Shown: positions 1-13,485, numbered from the stretch's first letter. The stretch: DNA of 64,000 nucleotides from Sodiomyces alkalinus F11 (GCF_003711515.1 NW_021167079.1:2830946-2894945); one strand, 5' to 3'. The notes: generated from the sequence alone by a model not told the origin. A program made the numbers and translations.

Positions 1-2754
1 GCAGTTTATCCCTGCCTATTAAAGGTTACGGTAACGTGACTATAAGATTAAACGGACTAATAGGAGGCCTTGATTTTAGGCTATTAAACGTCGTATACTA
101 CGAGAATTTTATCTATAATTTAATCTCTAACTAACGCCTATATCTTCGAGGATACTAGTGGGATCAGAAGCCACTAAATAACTATATTCGGCGTTCCGAT
201 AGATCTATACTATACTAGCTAAGTCACCGCTTTAATTAAACCGTTATTGAATACGTGCCCTCTAACTAATCTACGGCTGCTTTTCTAGGCTTTTCTTTCT
301 CTTCTACTACCCGAAAAGGCGTCTATAAATCGACGATATAGTATTTAAGCACTATAAAGGGTATCTTATAGTATCTACGCCTAGGGTATATAGGCCCTAA
401 ACCACTTCGGCACCTAGAAGAGTAGACGCAGGGGGTTCAAATCAAGGGACTAATAACTATCGACTACGAGGCCTACAAGCTTATAAAGATAAAACGGTAT
501 GTTAGCAGGCGCCCTTATACTATACCTGCCTATATAGGGGAGCGATAGGCGATTAATTTCACGGATTTTAAATAAACGTCCGACGGGGACTTAAGGTTTA
601 TATTTTTCACCGACCGTTATAGTGGTTTTACGGCTACCTACGTTATAAAGAGTAAGCTAGTAGTGGATATCCTCGTAATAATTAAGAAATTCCTCGTTTA
701 GGTGGACCGCTAATTAGACTATAAGGTACGCGTTTTCGAATCTAATAATAAGCTAACTTAATCCCACGATATCACCTAATTCCTATATAGCGAGGGTATC
801 CTTTTAGAGGTATCTGCTACCGATACTTAAGTATAGAACGGGGGTACCGAACACGCTGCTGCCGTGGTTATTTTAAAGGGTTATACGATAAATATCCACG
901 TAAAACTACCACTGTTTATATAGCCTAAGGCTATTCCTATAGCTACATACGTCTATAACCGCACGCCACGAAGGCAGTATAATAAGGAATAGAAAACGCT
1001 ATATAAGGTCCTCTTTAAAAGGAAGCCGATTTTATTATACCTTTAAGCCTACGGCTATAAGGCGTACGCGATAATAAAGGACGCCTAAAAGGCTGTTAAT
1101 AAGCTAGTAAATCGTATTGCTCCTCATGCCTATATCGGCTACCTTATCGGCTATAATTCCACTAATATTTTTCGTATCTAGGTGCCCAGCCTATACCGCT
1201 ATAACCGCGTTATTCGAATACGCGATATGGATTTTAACGAACGCGTCTTCTTTAACGGTGATATCGCTACCTTTAAGGATAACCTCTATTAATTAACCGA
1301 GGAGTAATTAGAAGACCTAATTAGTTAGATTAAGTAGAAGAGGGCTAGAGATTCACGGCCGTTTACGGATGTATAAGCTAAGGACCCCCCCTTTATATAA
1401 CTGCTTATTTTGAATTATTAGATCCGGGAATAAACGCCCCCGGATCCCTTTCCTTAACGGCTTTACCATTAAGGTTATAGTCCGTAATACCCGGCCGTAA
1501 AGGGGTAGAGGAGGCTATCTTAAGGTAATTAGAATAAGATTTAGGTTATAAATAGTGTGATTTAGCCGGTATAGCGCCTGATTACCGTTTATTTCCGCCC
1601 GATCCACTACTTCTTACTCTACTAGTAACCCCGCTATCGGTTATAGCGCTAATAGTAGCCGTTCTATTAGGAAACCGTGATACCCCTATAGCCATAGGGT
1701 TCTAGGATAACGGAACACGGTACTATAATACCCCTATAGCTACGGCTATAGGGCTCCTATTAAATAGAGGAGCGTAACTAATTCGGTAAGGAGATAGCTA
1801 GAAAAGAGACTATTAGGTTATTATATTTAATGCTAACCGCTACGCCCCTAATATATATATATTAAATACGAGTCCGCTAACTAAATTACGGTTAAAAAGG
1901 TCTACGCCTATAGCGTTATAGCGACGTTTAATAATACCCTACGAATTCACGGCCCCGGTAATAGCTACCGGAAGTATATCCCGGGAGGCTATCTCGGGAA
2001 ATATAACCCCGGCGGTTACTTTAGCGGGTACTCCGGCGGTTACCCCGGCGGCTATAAAAATCCACCGTAAAGAGCTCCCTCCTCCTCCGAAGAACCCTCG
2101 CGATATACCCTTATACCCTTACGGCCACTTATTCCGATAGGCATAAGAAGATTACCTGCGGAGCTATAAGGAGATAGGGTTATAGATACGGGTGCCGGCG
2201 TCCGTAGCAGATAGATATTAGATTCTTAATTCGATATAGGTAATAATATATAAGTTCGATAAGTATAGGTTTCTATATAAATATAAGGTAAGGCTTATAG
2301 TGCGAGGAGATTAGTAGTATTAATCCTCCCTTAAGAAGATATACGTAGTAACACTAGCCGGACGGTTATTCCGCGCGTTAATAGCTATCACCGCCCGATT
2401 TAACCTTACGCTATTATAATTTAACGTTATAAGCGCGTTTATACACGCGCCCCTCCGCTATAATATCTTTATATACCCGCCGTTAGGCTTTTTAGCTCTT
2501 AGGAGTCGTTTACACCTAAAAAAGGCGTTATATAGACTTAAGGAGTCTTTACTACTTTAGTAAAAGCACTTTTCGGCTATCCTTTTAGCGGACGGCTTCT
2601 AGATAATGCCGTAAAAACCGTATTATTTTCTACGCCGCGGTTTAATTCTATTCTTCTACGTTAACGATATCGCTATAGCTTATAAGGAATAATATAAGGC
2701 GTAGATAGAGTAGACAGTTAATAACCTATAACGCTACTATAACCTATAAGGTAG
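1..2754 (+). mobile_element. Decayed Ty1/copia retrotransposon, left part
   Basis: This is the left part of a copia-type pol gene, entering from outside the window and broken by stops of the Gln-to-TAA/TAG kind. Readable traces in order are a GAG-pre-integrase-like stretch (about 360-430), the integrase core with FFTDRYSGFTATYV (about 600-645), a later segment reading ATYVYNRTPRRQYNKE (about 940-990), and the reverse transcriptase with ILFFYVNDIAIA (about 2640-2690), where YVDD has become YVND. The frame stops at 2754 and resumes at 25135 beyond a younger insertion, with RNase H on the far side. CpA/TpG depletion indicates RIP. No functional product is possible. Confidence 0.85.
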
Positions 2755-3110
2755 TGTAACTGTATAAAGACGTAGTGGCACCAGATCGTCAAGACAAAGA
2801 TCAGATAAAGAGGTTAGTCTAGTAAAACCACGATGCATAACCAAAACATAACTAACAGCGCTATAACCTTCTGCGAAGAAGTAGATCGGTGGTCACTATT
2901 CTAATCAGGGCAACGTAAGTTAAACTAGAAAGATACCTTAAACGTGGAATAAGTATTATAAAAGAGGATGATAATTATGTCTTAATTCCTTAATAGGGAT
3001 ATCCCGAGCCTGTCCTTAATATATATATGGGTAGCGGATCCAGCGGCCTTAAAAGGGGGGTTATATAACCGTCTGCCGAACCACTCTAACGCCGTAGCTA
3101 CGCGGTTATA
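2755..3110 (-). repeat. 3' LTR (in element orientation) of the large gypsy element
   Basis: This 356-bp sequence recurs at 24774-25130 with scattered C/T and G/A differences, as RIP would give. It starts TGTAAC and ends GTTATA, the latter probably from GTTACA. Because the coding traces run on the minus strand, this copy is the downstream LTR. Confidence 0.85.
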
Positions 3111-4578
3111 ATACGGCCCTAGTTATCTCGATTACGCTCTTATAGCGTAGATAACTCCTCAAAATAAGCAGGTATAAGTAAATAAACTAAGTAAAGAGCT
3201 ATTATATACCCTTATCCCTTTAATTACCCCGTCTTCCACGTATACCTGATTAGGGATTCTCTTAGTTCCTATTCCTCCATATATACTATTCTCTTACTAT
3301 CTTTATCGACTATATCCTTAAGATATCCTTTATCTAATCCTCTATATATACCTCTACTTACGCTTTCGTAAAGTCCTTCCTCCGACTATATAGTCTGGTT
3401 TATTAGCTTTTTTAGCCTCCTGATTAACGGTAGCTTTATCTGCCTCCTATTTAATAGCGGTATTATAATAACGCTAGCCTCCTTACTCCACTACTCGCGA
3501 TAGCGGAAGATACTTACTACTATTAATAGCGGTATCCTATAAAGCGGCTCTATAAGGGTTATTAAATAACTAGACCTAATCCTCCTAGCTATAGTTACTC
3601 GGTCTAAACAGTACGTTCTTTATCTTAATTAGCCTATAGAATAGCAGGCTACGGGATATTTCTAGACCGTGGTCCTGGTATACTTAGTCCTTCTCCTACT
3701 TACTCTATATATCTATCCTTATAGAAAACTTAACGAGGTCTTCTCCCTCGTGCGTATAGTAACTAGTGGCTAAGCTAATCTTAACTAGGGCGGGCTACGG
3801 CTACTATATCTACTCCTTAGGCTTAGTTACCTTTTAATTAGAGGAACCCTTAAAGATATAAACCTTAGGGGCTTTAGACGAGGCTATAGGTATAGGCTTA
3901 ATAATCGAGGGAGTACTCTCGCCGACCTCCTTAGCCTTAGGGGTAGTAAGCTCGAGATTACTTAGTTCCGGGAATATATCCCTATTATTCTCACTAAGTG
4001 CTAGTCTTTTAGTTACCCTTTAATTAGGGGAAGAGGACTTCGGCTTAGTAGGTAGGGGCGTTTTAGGAGCCTTCGGAGTCTTCGGACCCTTAGGCGGGTT
4101 AATAGGCTTCTACTTCTCATTAATAGGCGCAAAACTAGTTATCTTAGGCGGATTATAGGAGGGAGTAGTAACGGGAGCGGTAGTAGGAGCGGGGTTAGGG
4201 GATAGGGTAGACTACTTAGAAGCTAGTTTAAGCTTAGGTTAATAGTCGAAGCCGAAGAATTCGCCTACGTAACTTAACTAGCTATATCTAATATACCTAG
4301 TATAGCTAGTTACGTCGTTAACGTAATAGCGGCTATCTTATAGTCGGTATAGCCGGGATAAGGCAGGGAATAAATGCCCCTCCTAAATAATATAACGAAT
4401 CTATTTACTAATAAATAGGCTATACGAATACTTATCCTTCTATTAAGGGCCTAGAACGATATAAAACTTCCTAACTAAGCTATCTATAGCCTTTTTAGGG
4501 GCTTTAATATACCGTAGCTAACTTATAGCTCCCCAGAAGCTTTCTAATAAACGCTTCTTAGCTCCTCCGTCGTGCTAT
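3111..4578. other. Interior of large gypsy element, no recognisable domain
   Basis: This is RIP-mutated, TA-rich sequence between the LTR and the solo LTR. Every frame is closed on both strands, and I recognise no conserved motif. It belongs to the 3' part of the minus-strand gypsy element. Confidence 0.5.
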
Positions 4579-4583
4579 ATACT

Positions 4584-5113
4584 TATTACGACGGCTTCCG
4601 GTCCTCTATAGTGTAGCGGACGATAGGGGACTAGCGTCGGGGTTTTAGTTTAAAATAAGAAGAGGATGTTAACTAAAGAGCAGTAACTATCGTTCGTAGT
4701 GTCTGGTCGTAGTTGCGTCGTAAAGACTAGGCGTCTTCTTTATAAGGTAGAGTCGAGCGTAGACTAATAGTCCAGGTAAAGACTTAGATTAATCGATGTC
4801 TTGTTCTCTAATAGAAGTAAGACCTAGGATATGCTGGTATATATATCTACGGGATCACGGGTATCCTAGTAATCTCCTGGTTCGGGATCACGCCGGATCA
4901 CTTCTCGGACTAAGTAACCCCTGGTGATCCCAGTGATCCTCCTATGCTAATAGGTTCCCTGTGCGGGTGCACACTATACCGGTTATCCATCACGTGACTT
5001 AGCACGTGACATTATCCTGAGTCATCTTCTGGTTACGCCCTAGTGCGCTGACCGCCCCAGTACGTTATATACTAGTATATTCTTAGTGCATATTAGGTCT
5101 GCTAGCCGTAATA
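4584..5113 (-). repeat. Solo LTR of a chromovirus-related family
   Basis: The first 260 bases are the reverse complement of the end of the chromovirus LTR (13031-13485), for example the block around 4584-4610. The far end, GCTAGCCGTAATA, matches a diverged LTR start. ATACT flanks it on both sides (4579-4583 and 5114-5118) as a perfect 5-bp target duplication. No internal coding sequence is attached, so this is a solo LTR left by recombination between two LTRs. It contains two CACGTG sites 12 bp apart (4991-4996, 5003-5008). It is 530 bp long, versus 455 bp for the related LTR. Confidence 0.85.
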
Positions 5114-5118
5114 ATACT

Positions 5119-8100
5119 ATCGTATACATATATAACCCACGTCTCCTAATCTAAGATTAGGCTAATAAAGTGGTTACCTCTAATATAGTATATAAAGGGA
5201 ATTAGCCGGGATATTATAATCCTAAAAAGATTTCTCTCGCTTACGTTTAGATAGTTAAACCTCTTCTTCTTAGTATTATAGCCCTACGAGTTAATATTAT
5301 TAATCTAGGCCTTAGGCCTAGTATCCCCGATCTATCTAGTGATTATTACCCTAATTAGGTTTTCTATAGTAGACTTTTCTAACTACTTACTTTTAAAGAG
5401 GTTATTATACACTTTTTACGTAGCTAGTAAAGCTATACGGGCAGCCACGATACTATCTCCACGAATCTTCACTAAGGGGGTTAACGGGGTTATATTATCT
5501 ATAACTTCTCCGCCTATATACTCTCTCTTTATAGATCCTAGGAGCTATTAAATTACTTACTAGTCCTTTATACTACCTACTGTAAACCTAAAGAAAAGGG
5601 GGTCGTTATCGGATACGTCGAATAGGCGGTAAGGGAGACTTATCGAGGGGAAAGCCTATCTACTTTTCTTAAGGACGTATTCTATACGGCCTCTAGTATA
5701 AGAATTAATAATGGCGTGTGCCTTAGGGTGAATATAGCGCTTAAGTAAGTTCCTTACGGAGGTAGTGGCCTAGTAGTTAGTTATAGCGAGGGCGGCATGC
5801 GCGGCGGGAGAGGGAGAGAGAGAGGGGGGGGGGGGGGTAAGAAGCCGTGGCAGGTTAGCCTGATTAAGTATAAAGACGTCGAAAAATAGTTAAAAAGAAA
5901 TAGGAAAAGCTATCGTTATAAAATAGCGGTTAGTGGCTACGGGTAATATCCGAGAGCGAAGGGCTAGTCGAAAACTAAGGAGCGAAAAAGAGAGGAAAAG
6001 AGACCCTTAGAGCTTAAGGTCGAGGGATATTTATCCTCCTCTAATAAGCTCGAAAGTGCCTTCTTCCGTGATAGTCTTTATCTTAAGGGTTCCTTTATAG
6101 TAAGCGTTACTATTTAGTTACTGCCTATAAAGGAGTCTTTTGCTTAGTTAAAGGAGACGTGCTTTAGTTATAGCGATAGTGACTTCTTTAACTCGGCGGG
6201 AAGGTTCCCGATGAGGAAAAAGACGTTAAAATCTAGGCTCTAATTAGTCGAAAAGATTAGACGAAATAGCTCCTACGTTATTTAGTTATAGGCGTAGCCG
6301 TGACTTAGGGATAAAGGATCTAAAAGGGGAAATAGTGAATTACTCCTCTTTTAAGCCGTAGTAGGTAAAGGCCCTTTTATAACTACTTTAACTAAATAGC
6401 TGCCTTTATAATTTATAGTAGTAACGAGGCTCGTAGCCTCCCTTAATCGCTTAATCCCTTAAGTATAAAAGGCGAGCTTTCTAGCGGTATCCCTTCTTTT
6501 CTTCCTTTTTTCCCACCGTAATATCGAGGTAAATATAAACCTAACCGCTATCTATACTTATAATAACTAATAATAGTAATTATAGCGACTAAACGGCTGA
6601 TTAGTATACTCGATAAGACCGAGTCTTACGAAAGGAAGAAGGCCGTTACTTATTAATAGTCTATTAAACTAACGCCGTGGTTCTGGCCCGCGGCTTATTT
6701 ACCCCTTAGGACCTATAAGCAATACTCTTTCGGAGTAACCCCCGTGGATATAGTGGTACGCTTTTATCGATTCTATATATAGGTTACCCTAATTAGGCTA
6801 TTTAAAGACTAATAAACCTATAGGTAAACTCCTATCTTAGCTAGTATAAAGTAGCTAATAAGGGCGGCTTATTATACGTTAAGTTAGACTTCCTATAGTC
6901 GTTAATTCCTAGTAAAAGTAAGGCGGCTATTACTAGGCGGGTCTAGGATACTCTTCTTAACCTTAGGGATATTAAGGTCGGCTTATTTATAAAGATAAAG
7001 GCTAGTAACGGCCCCCCTCTCTTCTGTCGTCGAATCTTTATAGCGAAGGATATAGCTAGCCCTTAAAGGGAATATCTTATAAAGATTATCTCGAGGCCTT
7101 ATACTACTAGGGCGCTTTTAATCTAGGTATACGGCACCGTTAATAAGGTCTCTTACTAGTACTACGAGGAATATTAGATAGCTATAACTAATCGAGTTAA
7201 TAATAAGATTTTATACCTCTTTTTCGAGTGTGTATCTTTCCAGGGGAGTAAGGAGTTCCCGGACTATACTAACTATTAATTTCACGAGTCCGCTTATATA
7301 TATCGTGACGATATCCTCTGAGGATAGTTTTAGTAGGGTAATTAGAAGGTATCCTAGCTAGACGATAAATATCCGGGCGTTAATTACCCCGATCCTTCTC
7401 CTAAGTAATATATAGTACTACCTTAGTCGATTTATAACGATAGTCACCGACCTTTATAGTCCCCTCGGCATAGCGTATATATTATTAATATAAAGGCTGT
7501 TTATTAATAGGTGGCTCGCTAGTAACGCGATACTTCGGGAGGTTAAGATCTCCTAGCGCGAGATAGCACTCCGGCTATAATTCTAGCTCTAATATATCGG
7601 TATTAGACTAAACTAGATAGCTACTGCTAGAGGGTTAAGGATAGCGCTTAGTATTAAAAAGGGGAGACTATTAAGTATTATCTAATCTCTCTTCCTGTAG
7701 GGGCTTATATCTAGCGTAGGGAGATTAAGGTGTATATCCCCGAGTATAAGGACTACGAAGAAGGACCGGGTTAGAAGTAAAGAAGGGGGGGATATAGGTA
7801 TCTTTTATAGTAATTAGGGGAATAGGAGTATAGTTATAGTTAAATAGGGTAGCTAAGGCTAAGAAATAGGAAGGGATCGGGTAGTAGGTAGTAAATTATA
7901 ACGATATAAGCTTCCGAGTCTAAGTCTCTAGCGTAGTTAAGGGGAACAAAGAGCTATTACGTGGGAAAGCAGGGTAGGGTAGTAAGATTAGGGGAAAACG
8001 GGTATAAAAGGAGGTCTTCTTCGTGGCTTATCTTCTCCTCTTTTTCTTTTCTTTATAATAATCCGTTTTTTACTCTATATAAGTGGACTCTACGGGACTA

Positions 8101-9150
8101 TCTACTAATAAAGCCCTTATAAGAAGAATAAGATTTATAGGCAGCGGCCGGCAGTCGCTTAATTAGGCTAACAGAACTAGGGAATTCCCGGGTTTTCCGG
8201 TTTTTATTATTATTACCGCCGTTATCGTCGTGATATTATATTTTTCTTTAATAGGGGTTTTTCGAGCGGGGCTTTTAACGCCGTTGACTTAGTGTCTTGA
8301 ACTTGCTCTTCTAGTGATAGGTATAGTGTTAGTCTTTTCTTTCCGGATAAAGAACTTACGTATAGTAGGCTTAAGGGTAGTATATATAGGTGTGGTCAGG
8401 GGAATAGGGGTATAATATTAGTTATAGGGAGAGCGATTAGTAATAGAGATTAGGAAAAGGGGCTTTAAGTAGTAGGAAGGGGGGGTGGCTTTTATACTTC
8501 TAAAACCGGCCTTTAAGATTAACGTAATAACTTAATAAGTTATTAGTACTAGGGTTAGTAAAGAAGGGATTTACGGTTTACGGCTTATAGCCTTTAACGG
8601 TATTTCTCTCGATTATATTATATCTTTTAGTAACCGTCCCTATACTAGTTATTCCTAACTATAACTCCCTTCCGTAGAATAGGTAGCTTATATTAAACTA
8701 GGTGTAATTTAGCTTAGGTCCGATAAATTATACAGTGATTAGGGGAATAGAAGTAAAGAATTTAAGATTATAATAAAAGAAACCTATACTTATTATAGAA
8801 AAGAGAGTGTATAGTGGTATATCTCTATAACGTCCACGTAGTTAGGCTTACTTATAAATATAATAAATAATAAATATAGGGAAAAGTCTTCTAATCGGGG
8901 AAATAAGTCTAGGCAGGTTTATAGTGCCTCTGCTTAGGGTAATAAAGGTAAAAGTTTAAAAAAGAAACGGACTAGGGTGGTGGCTAGAAAGATTATTTAT
9001 AGGTTTACGCCCTTTATACTAGCGTACCTCGCGACTCTAGGTAGATAAAAGACTTAGCTCTATTTACCCTCGGCCCTAAGACTACACGCTAGCCTCCTAA
9101 CGAGTATAGGCTTTAAAAATAAAGGAAATTAGGGGAAATAATAATAAGGA
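5119..9150 (+). pseudogene. Decayed plus-strand reading frames of unknown function inside the gypsy element
   Basis: I do not recognise a family here. Two plus-strand stretches stay open if TAA/TAG are read as mutated Gln codons. The first, about 5230-5730, includes the only open frame over 60 codons in the first 26 kb (5339-5551). The second, about 6609-7900, contains a Trp-bearing segment reading LTPWFWPAAYLPLRTYKQYS. A TATAAAAG sequence at about 6465 followed by a pyrimidine-rich run precedes the second stretch. This orientation is opposite to the gag-pol of the host element. RIP removes TGA from every frame, so the lack of TGA is weak support. A G run lies at 5827-5836 and a TGA breaks the first frame near 5730. 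Confidence 0.35.
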
Positions 9151-12100
9151 ATAAAATATAGCTCGCTAGTATAATCCTCGTACTTACTCGGGTTAAAATC
9201 TAGGCGCTATAGAATCTACACCTTAATAGTACTAGACTCCCTTACCTTTTTTAACTCTTCTTCTAGCTTCTTATAATACTCCCCTAATAACTCTCTTAGT
9301 CTCTCGGAGCAGTGTAAAATATCGTTAATAGTATAATTAAGGGAATTAACGTTATCCTCGGCCCTAGTATCTTTCTTAGGGTCCTCGCTAGGTAAAAGGG
9401 GTGCTTCGGTGACTTTTTCGGTGATAGGCGCTCCTCGGGCAGGGTATATAATCTTAAGCTCTTCGCTATAGTCCCGTTTAAGTATAGTCTAGTCCTTAGG
9501 CTCCTAATACCTATCGTTATTTTTAATAAGCTTCTTTAGGCGGTTAGCGGTAAAAGTAATCCCTTTTAGTTCTTCCTTAGTAAGAGTCTCGAGGATAAAG
9601 GACGTATTACCGTGATTAGCCTTCCGGATACGATATAGGCCGTTTTAGCGGTAGTTGAGCTTAGCCTTACGGCTTATATCGATAGCTTTCTTAGTATTAT
9701 AAACTAGTATAAGATCCTTAACTTATAGCCTTTACTTACGGAGTACCCGGACACGGCTAGCGTTAATATAGGCTATCCGTCGCCCTTATTATTTAGTAAT
9801 TATAGTAATAATAGCTTATCGGTTAGTATTAAGCTAGGTAAAAGCCCTTAACCGAAGTATTATCTTATTCTTAGGGGTTTTAACGCGGCCTTAGTCTAGT
9901 ACTTTCTAGGTTAGCCAGGTCGTCTTAATCGGGGTAATAGTCTTATAGCTATATAGAAGGAAGAAAGGGGTTCGGCTAGTGGAAGCTCTTACCGTTATAC
10001 GGTTAGCGAAGAGGACTATCGGGAGGATCTTATAAAGGGCTTTAGGGTAAAGCTTCGACTAGATAGATAGAGTATAGGTAATAGCCTTATATCCGACTTC
10101 GTTAAGGCCATTAGCGCGGGGGTAGTAGGCTAAGGCGAGCTTTTAAGTGGTCCCGTAACGATAGTTTAGCTCGATTATATAACCCTTATTCTCTAGACCT
10201 TTATCTATAAGGAGGATTATATAGAGCCTATACCTATAGATTATATCTTTTTATAGGAACGAGGTAATAGCCTTAGACGTATTCTTCTTTAGTAGTTAGG
10301 CCTTAACCTAACCTATAAATATATAGCGGGCCTTTATAAGATACTACCCTTAAAGATATTAAATATTTAGGCTGACTTAGGTGAAAGGGAGGGCGGTTTC
10401 GGGCAGGCTTATTACGATTAGGGGGTCCTCCTAGGAACGGCTACGGCGGTCCTAATATTTAGAATAGGACTCGATAAACCTCTAAACGCTTTTATAGATA
10501 CTATCCTAGAAGTAGTTAGCAGCGAGGCGATAGTAGGTGCCTTACCTTCCTCGGTATCCGGATTCGTTATAGGCTCTCCTGATTAGGTTAACCTAGGTGT
10601 CCTTATCATTAATCTAGCGTTTAGGAGTTAAATCGGCTTTAGTTACTCGGGTCTATAGTAGTCTATCCTTAAAGAATACACGGGTAGCTCTATCTTTAAC
10701 TTTACGGGCTTCTTTAGGATTTATTCCCCTAGGCACGCGAAAGGTCATTAAAAAGGTGGCTACTTATCGGGAAAACTAACTCTAGGTAAGGTCCTTATCG
10801 AGGATATTATTAGCTAAGGTAGGGTTATCGAACTACTTCTCTACTTCCGTAAGGAAGATTCTATTATCTATAAAGTCGTTTAGGTCTCCTTTAATATCGT
10901 CGTTAGCCTAATTAAAGGGTATTCCGGGTATTCGCGAGAGTCTATCGGCTATAGTATTCTTAGATCCTTTAATATACTTAACGTTAAAGTCGAAGAGCCG
11001 GATCTAGGCGAGTTATCGAGTGATTAGGGTATTAGGGAGGTTAGTAGTAGATCCTTTTAACTAGGATAAGAGGGCTTAGGTATCGGTCTTAAGGATAAAG
11101 TAAACCCTATAAAGGTAATTACGTAGGCGCTAAAGGGTTTTTAGGACTCACCTTAGCTTTAGCTTACTAGTATTATAGATCCTCTCTATAGGAGACTAGC
11201 GGCCGCTTTCGTATCGTGCTATAGCTCTTTTATTCTTAACGTATTATCCGAGGATTCTACCCTATTTATCTATACTAGCGTCGACGATAACGTAGATAAC
11301 TCCTACGCTTTTGCCGTACTAGATAGTGATTAGGATAGGGGTAGTAGTAAGGGCTTTTTTAAGGGCGTCTATAGCGTGTTATTAAGGCTCCTCCTACTTA
11401 AAGGTAGTATTCTTCCGTAGTAGGTCGGTTAGGGGTCTAGCGATAATAGCGAACTTATAAATCCAGACTCTATAAAAGATAGTAAGACCGAGGAACGAAT
11501 AAACGTTAGAAACCGTGCTATACCTCTCTTACTCTTAGACCTTTACTATCTTAGCCTACTTAGGGGAACGACTATTAGTGCTATAGATATAGCCTATAAT
11601 AGTGGCTACTTTCTAATACTACTAGCTTTTAACACCTACGATAGTACTTCTAGCTAGCTCCACGTTAAGGAGTATTTTATCGATATTAGCGATATACTTA
11701 GCTATAAAACGGCGAATTCCTGGTCTAATTAGGGTATTCTTATAAGTAGTTATCGGTCCTTTTACTATAATATCGTTAATAAAGGGTCTATAGTACTAGG
11801 GAATAAGGTCGTAAAGAATACGGGTTATAATACGTATAAACTAGGCTACTAAATTAATAGCCCCCTAAGGAAGGGTATATATCCTAAAGAGTCTAATAAT
11901 AGTCGTAAAGGTAGTTAGATCTCGAGACTCCTTATTAAGGGTAACCTAATTATAGCCGGAAAAGAGGTCTAAGAGGGATATAAGCTTATATATAGCGAAA
12001 TCCTCGGAGAACTCGTCGGCCCTAGGCGGTATAAAGGTATCTTAAAGGGTTATTACGTTAATCTTAGTAGCGGAGTTAATAAGCCGTATATTATCGTCTT

Positions 12101-12950
12101 TCTTCTTAACTAGGAACTAGGGGTTATAATAGGCTATATAGGTCTCCTCGATTATACCTTTCTTAAGGCGGTCCTTTATTATCTGCACGACTATAGACTC
12201 TAAAGCCTTAGGGATAGGGATCCTTTTCGCTTACCACGCCTTATAAAGAACCGCTTAAATCTTCTATAAAGGGGCTAACCGTTCGTTAAGGCGGCCGTAC
12301 TTAGTTTAGTCCTACGTAATAGCTACCTCGCGGTTTAGGAGGACCTTTATAAGGAGCTCCTTTTCCTTAGGGGTTAAGTGGTTAACGGTTGTTAGGATAG
12401 CGTTGAGTCTTTTGGGTATAAGGCGCGAATAGGGTATAATTTTAGAAAACTTCGGTATAATTAGACTAATAAACCGCTTATCTTCTAGCTCCTAGTCTTC
12501 CTCTTTAATCTCTATAAGGATATTCTTCTTTTAATAGGGGTCTTTATCGGGGACACTTCTATTAAACGGAATATCGTTAAGAGGGTAAACCTTAAGAGCC
12601 TTAGGCTTCTATATAGTAAAGACGCCTTTAGAATTAGGGGGATAGTATACTTTTTTAATAAGATCCTAGGACTTCCTCCTCTTAGGCTACTATAGCCTCC
12701 TTATTATAACCGCGGCTATACTAGTAATACTATCCTCCTCTTTCTTTAAAGCCTCGAGCGCTCTTATCTAAGAATTATCCTATAGTATCCGGTCCTTTCG
12801 AAAATATAAGACTAAAAGGCTATTAGGGTGATTAGGCTAATAGTGGTATAGAAAAGTCGAAAAAGATAAATAGTTAGTGTAAATTAGTTATTATTATATA
12901 GTCGTACTTATTATATAAGAAGCATCCGCGATATACCTCTTATATCCTTA
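9150..12950 (-). pseudogene. Decayed gypsy pol (RT, RNase H, integrase), minus strand
   Basis: Read on the minus strand, this holds reverse transcriptase, RNase H and integrase in that order. The RT active site reads RPFINDIIVKGP at about 11757-11790, where the usual DD has become ND; the trailing VKGP is typical of one group of fungal gypsy RTs. RNase H keeps VIYVIVDAS at about 11280-11306. The integrase C-terminal half reads YPRANGLNEVGYKAIT and later ITPIKTTWLT (about 10.1-9.8 kb). Stops are TAA/TAG at former Gln or Trp codons. Gag and protease of the same element lie beyond the chromovirus, at 20.6-24.7 kb. Confidence 0.78.
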
Positions 12951-13030
12951 GCCCTAATTTCGTGGTATCGCCCTTAAGGCTATATAAATTCTCTTTGTTA
13001 GGGGCTTTACCTCCTTTATAAATAGGAAGG

Positions 13031-13485
13031 TGTTACGACCAACGGGCCCAACACATAATATGCAGGAAGGATGCCCTGGTACGTGACGCCGCACTAAGAC
13101 ATAACTAGAAGATAACTCAGGAAGGAGTCACGTGTTAGGCCACGTGATACAGGGAAAGGATACTTTAGAATAATATAGGGAGTGATCACTAAGGGCCTAG
13201 TAAGCAAGAGTGAATAACACACTATATATACCTTAGTATCCTAGGTCTTACTTCTACTAGAGAATAAGATATTGATTAATCTAAGTCTTCACCTAGACTA
13301 CTATTCTACCCTTAAACCTACCTTATAAAGAAGACGCCTAGTCTTTACGACGTAACTACGACTAGACTACTACGAATAATAGTTACTACTCTTTAGTTAA
13401 TATCCTCTTCTTATTTTAAACTAAAACCTTAACGCTAGTCCCCTATCGTCCGCTATACTATAGAGGACTGGAAGCCGTCGTAATA
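13031..13485 (+). repeat. 5' LTR of chromovirus (455 bp)
   Basis: It starts TGTTACGACC and ends GTCGTAATA, probably TACA-type before RIP. It matches 20016-20558 along its length except for two missing copies of a 44-bp unit. Two CACGTG sites 12 bp apart lie at 13129-13134 and 13141-13146. Confidence 0.92.

Noticed and set aside
434..450. GGTTCAAATCA resembling a tRNA B box
   Set aside because: It lies in copia pol and no A box or cloverleaf could be drawn around it.
5339..5551. 70-codon open frame in the RIP region as a live gene
   Set aside because: It opens at GTG rather than ATG, sits in a decayed element, and the frame closes with TAA/TAG typical of RIP. It is treated as part of a remnant.
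5813..5836. GA repeat running into a G run as a functional element
   Set aside because: Simple sequence only; there is no associated structure or gene.
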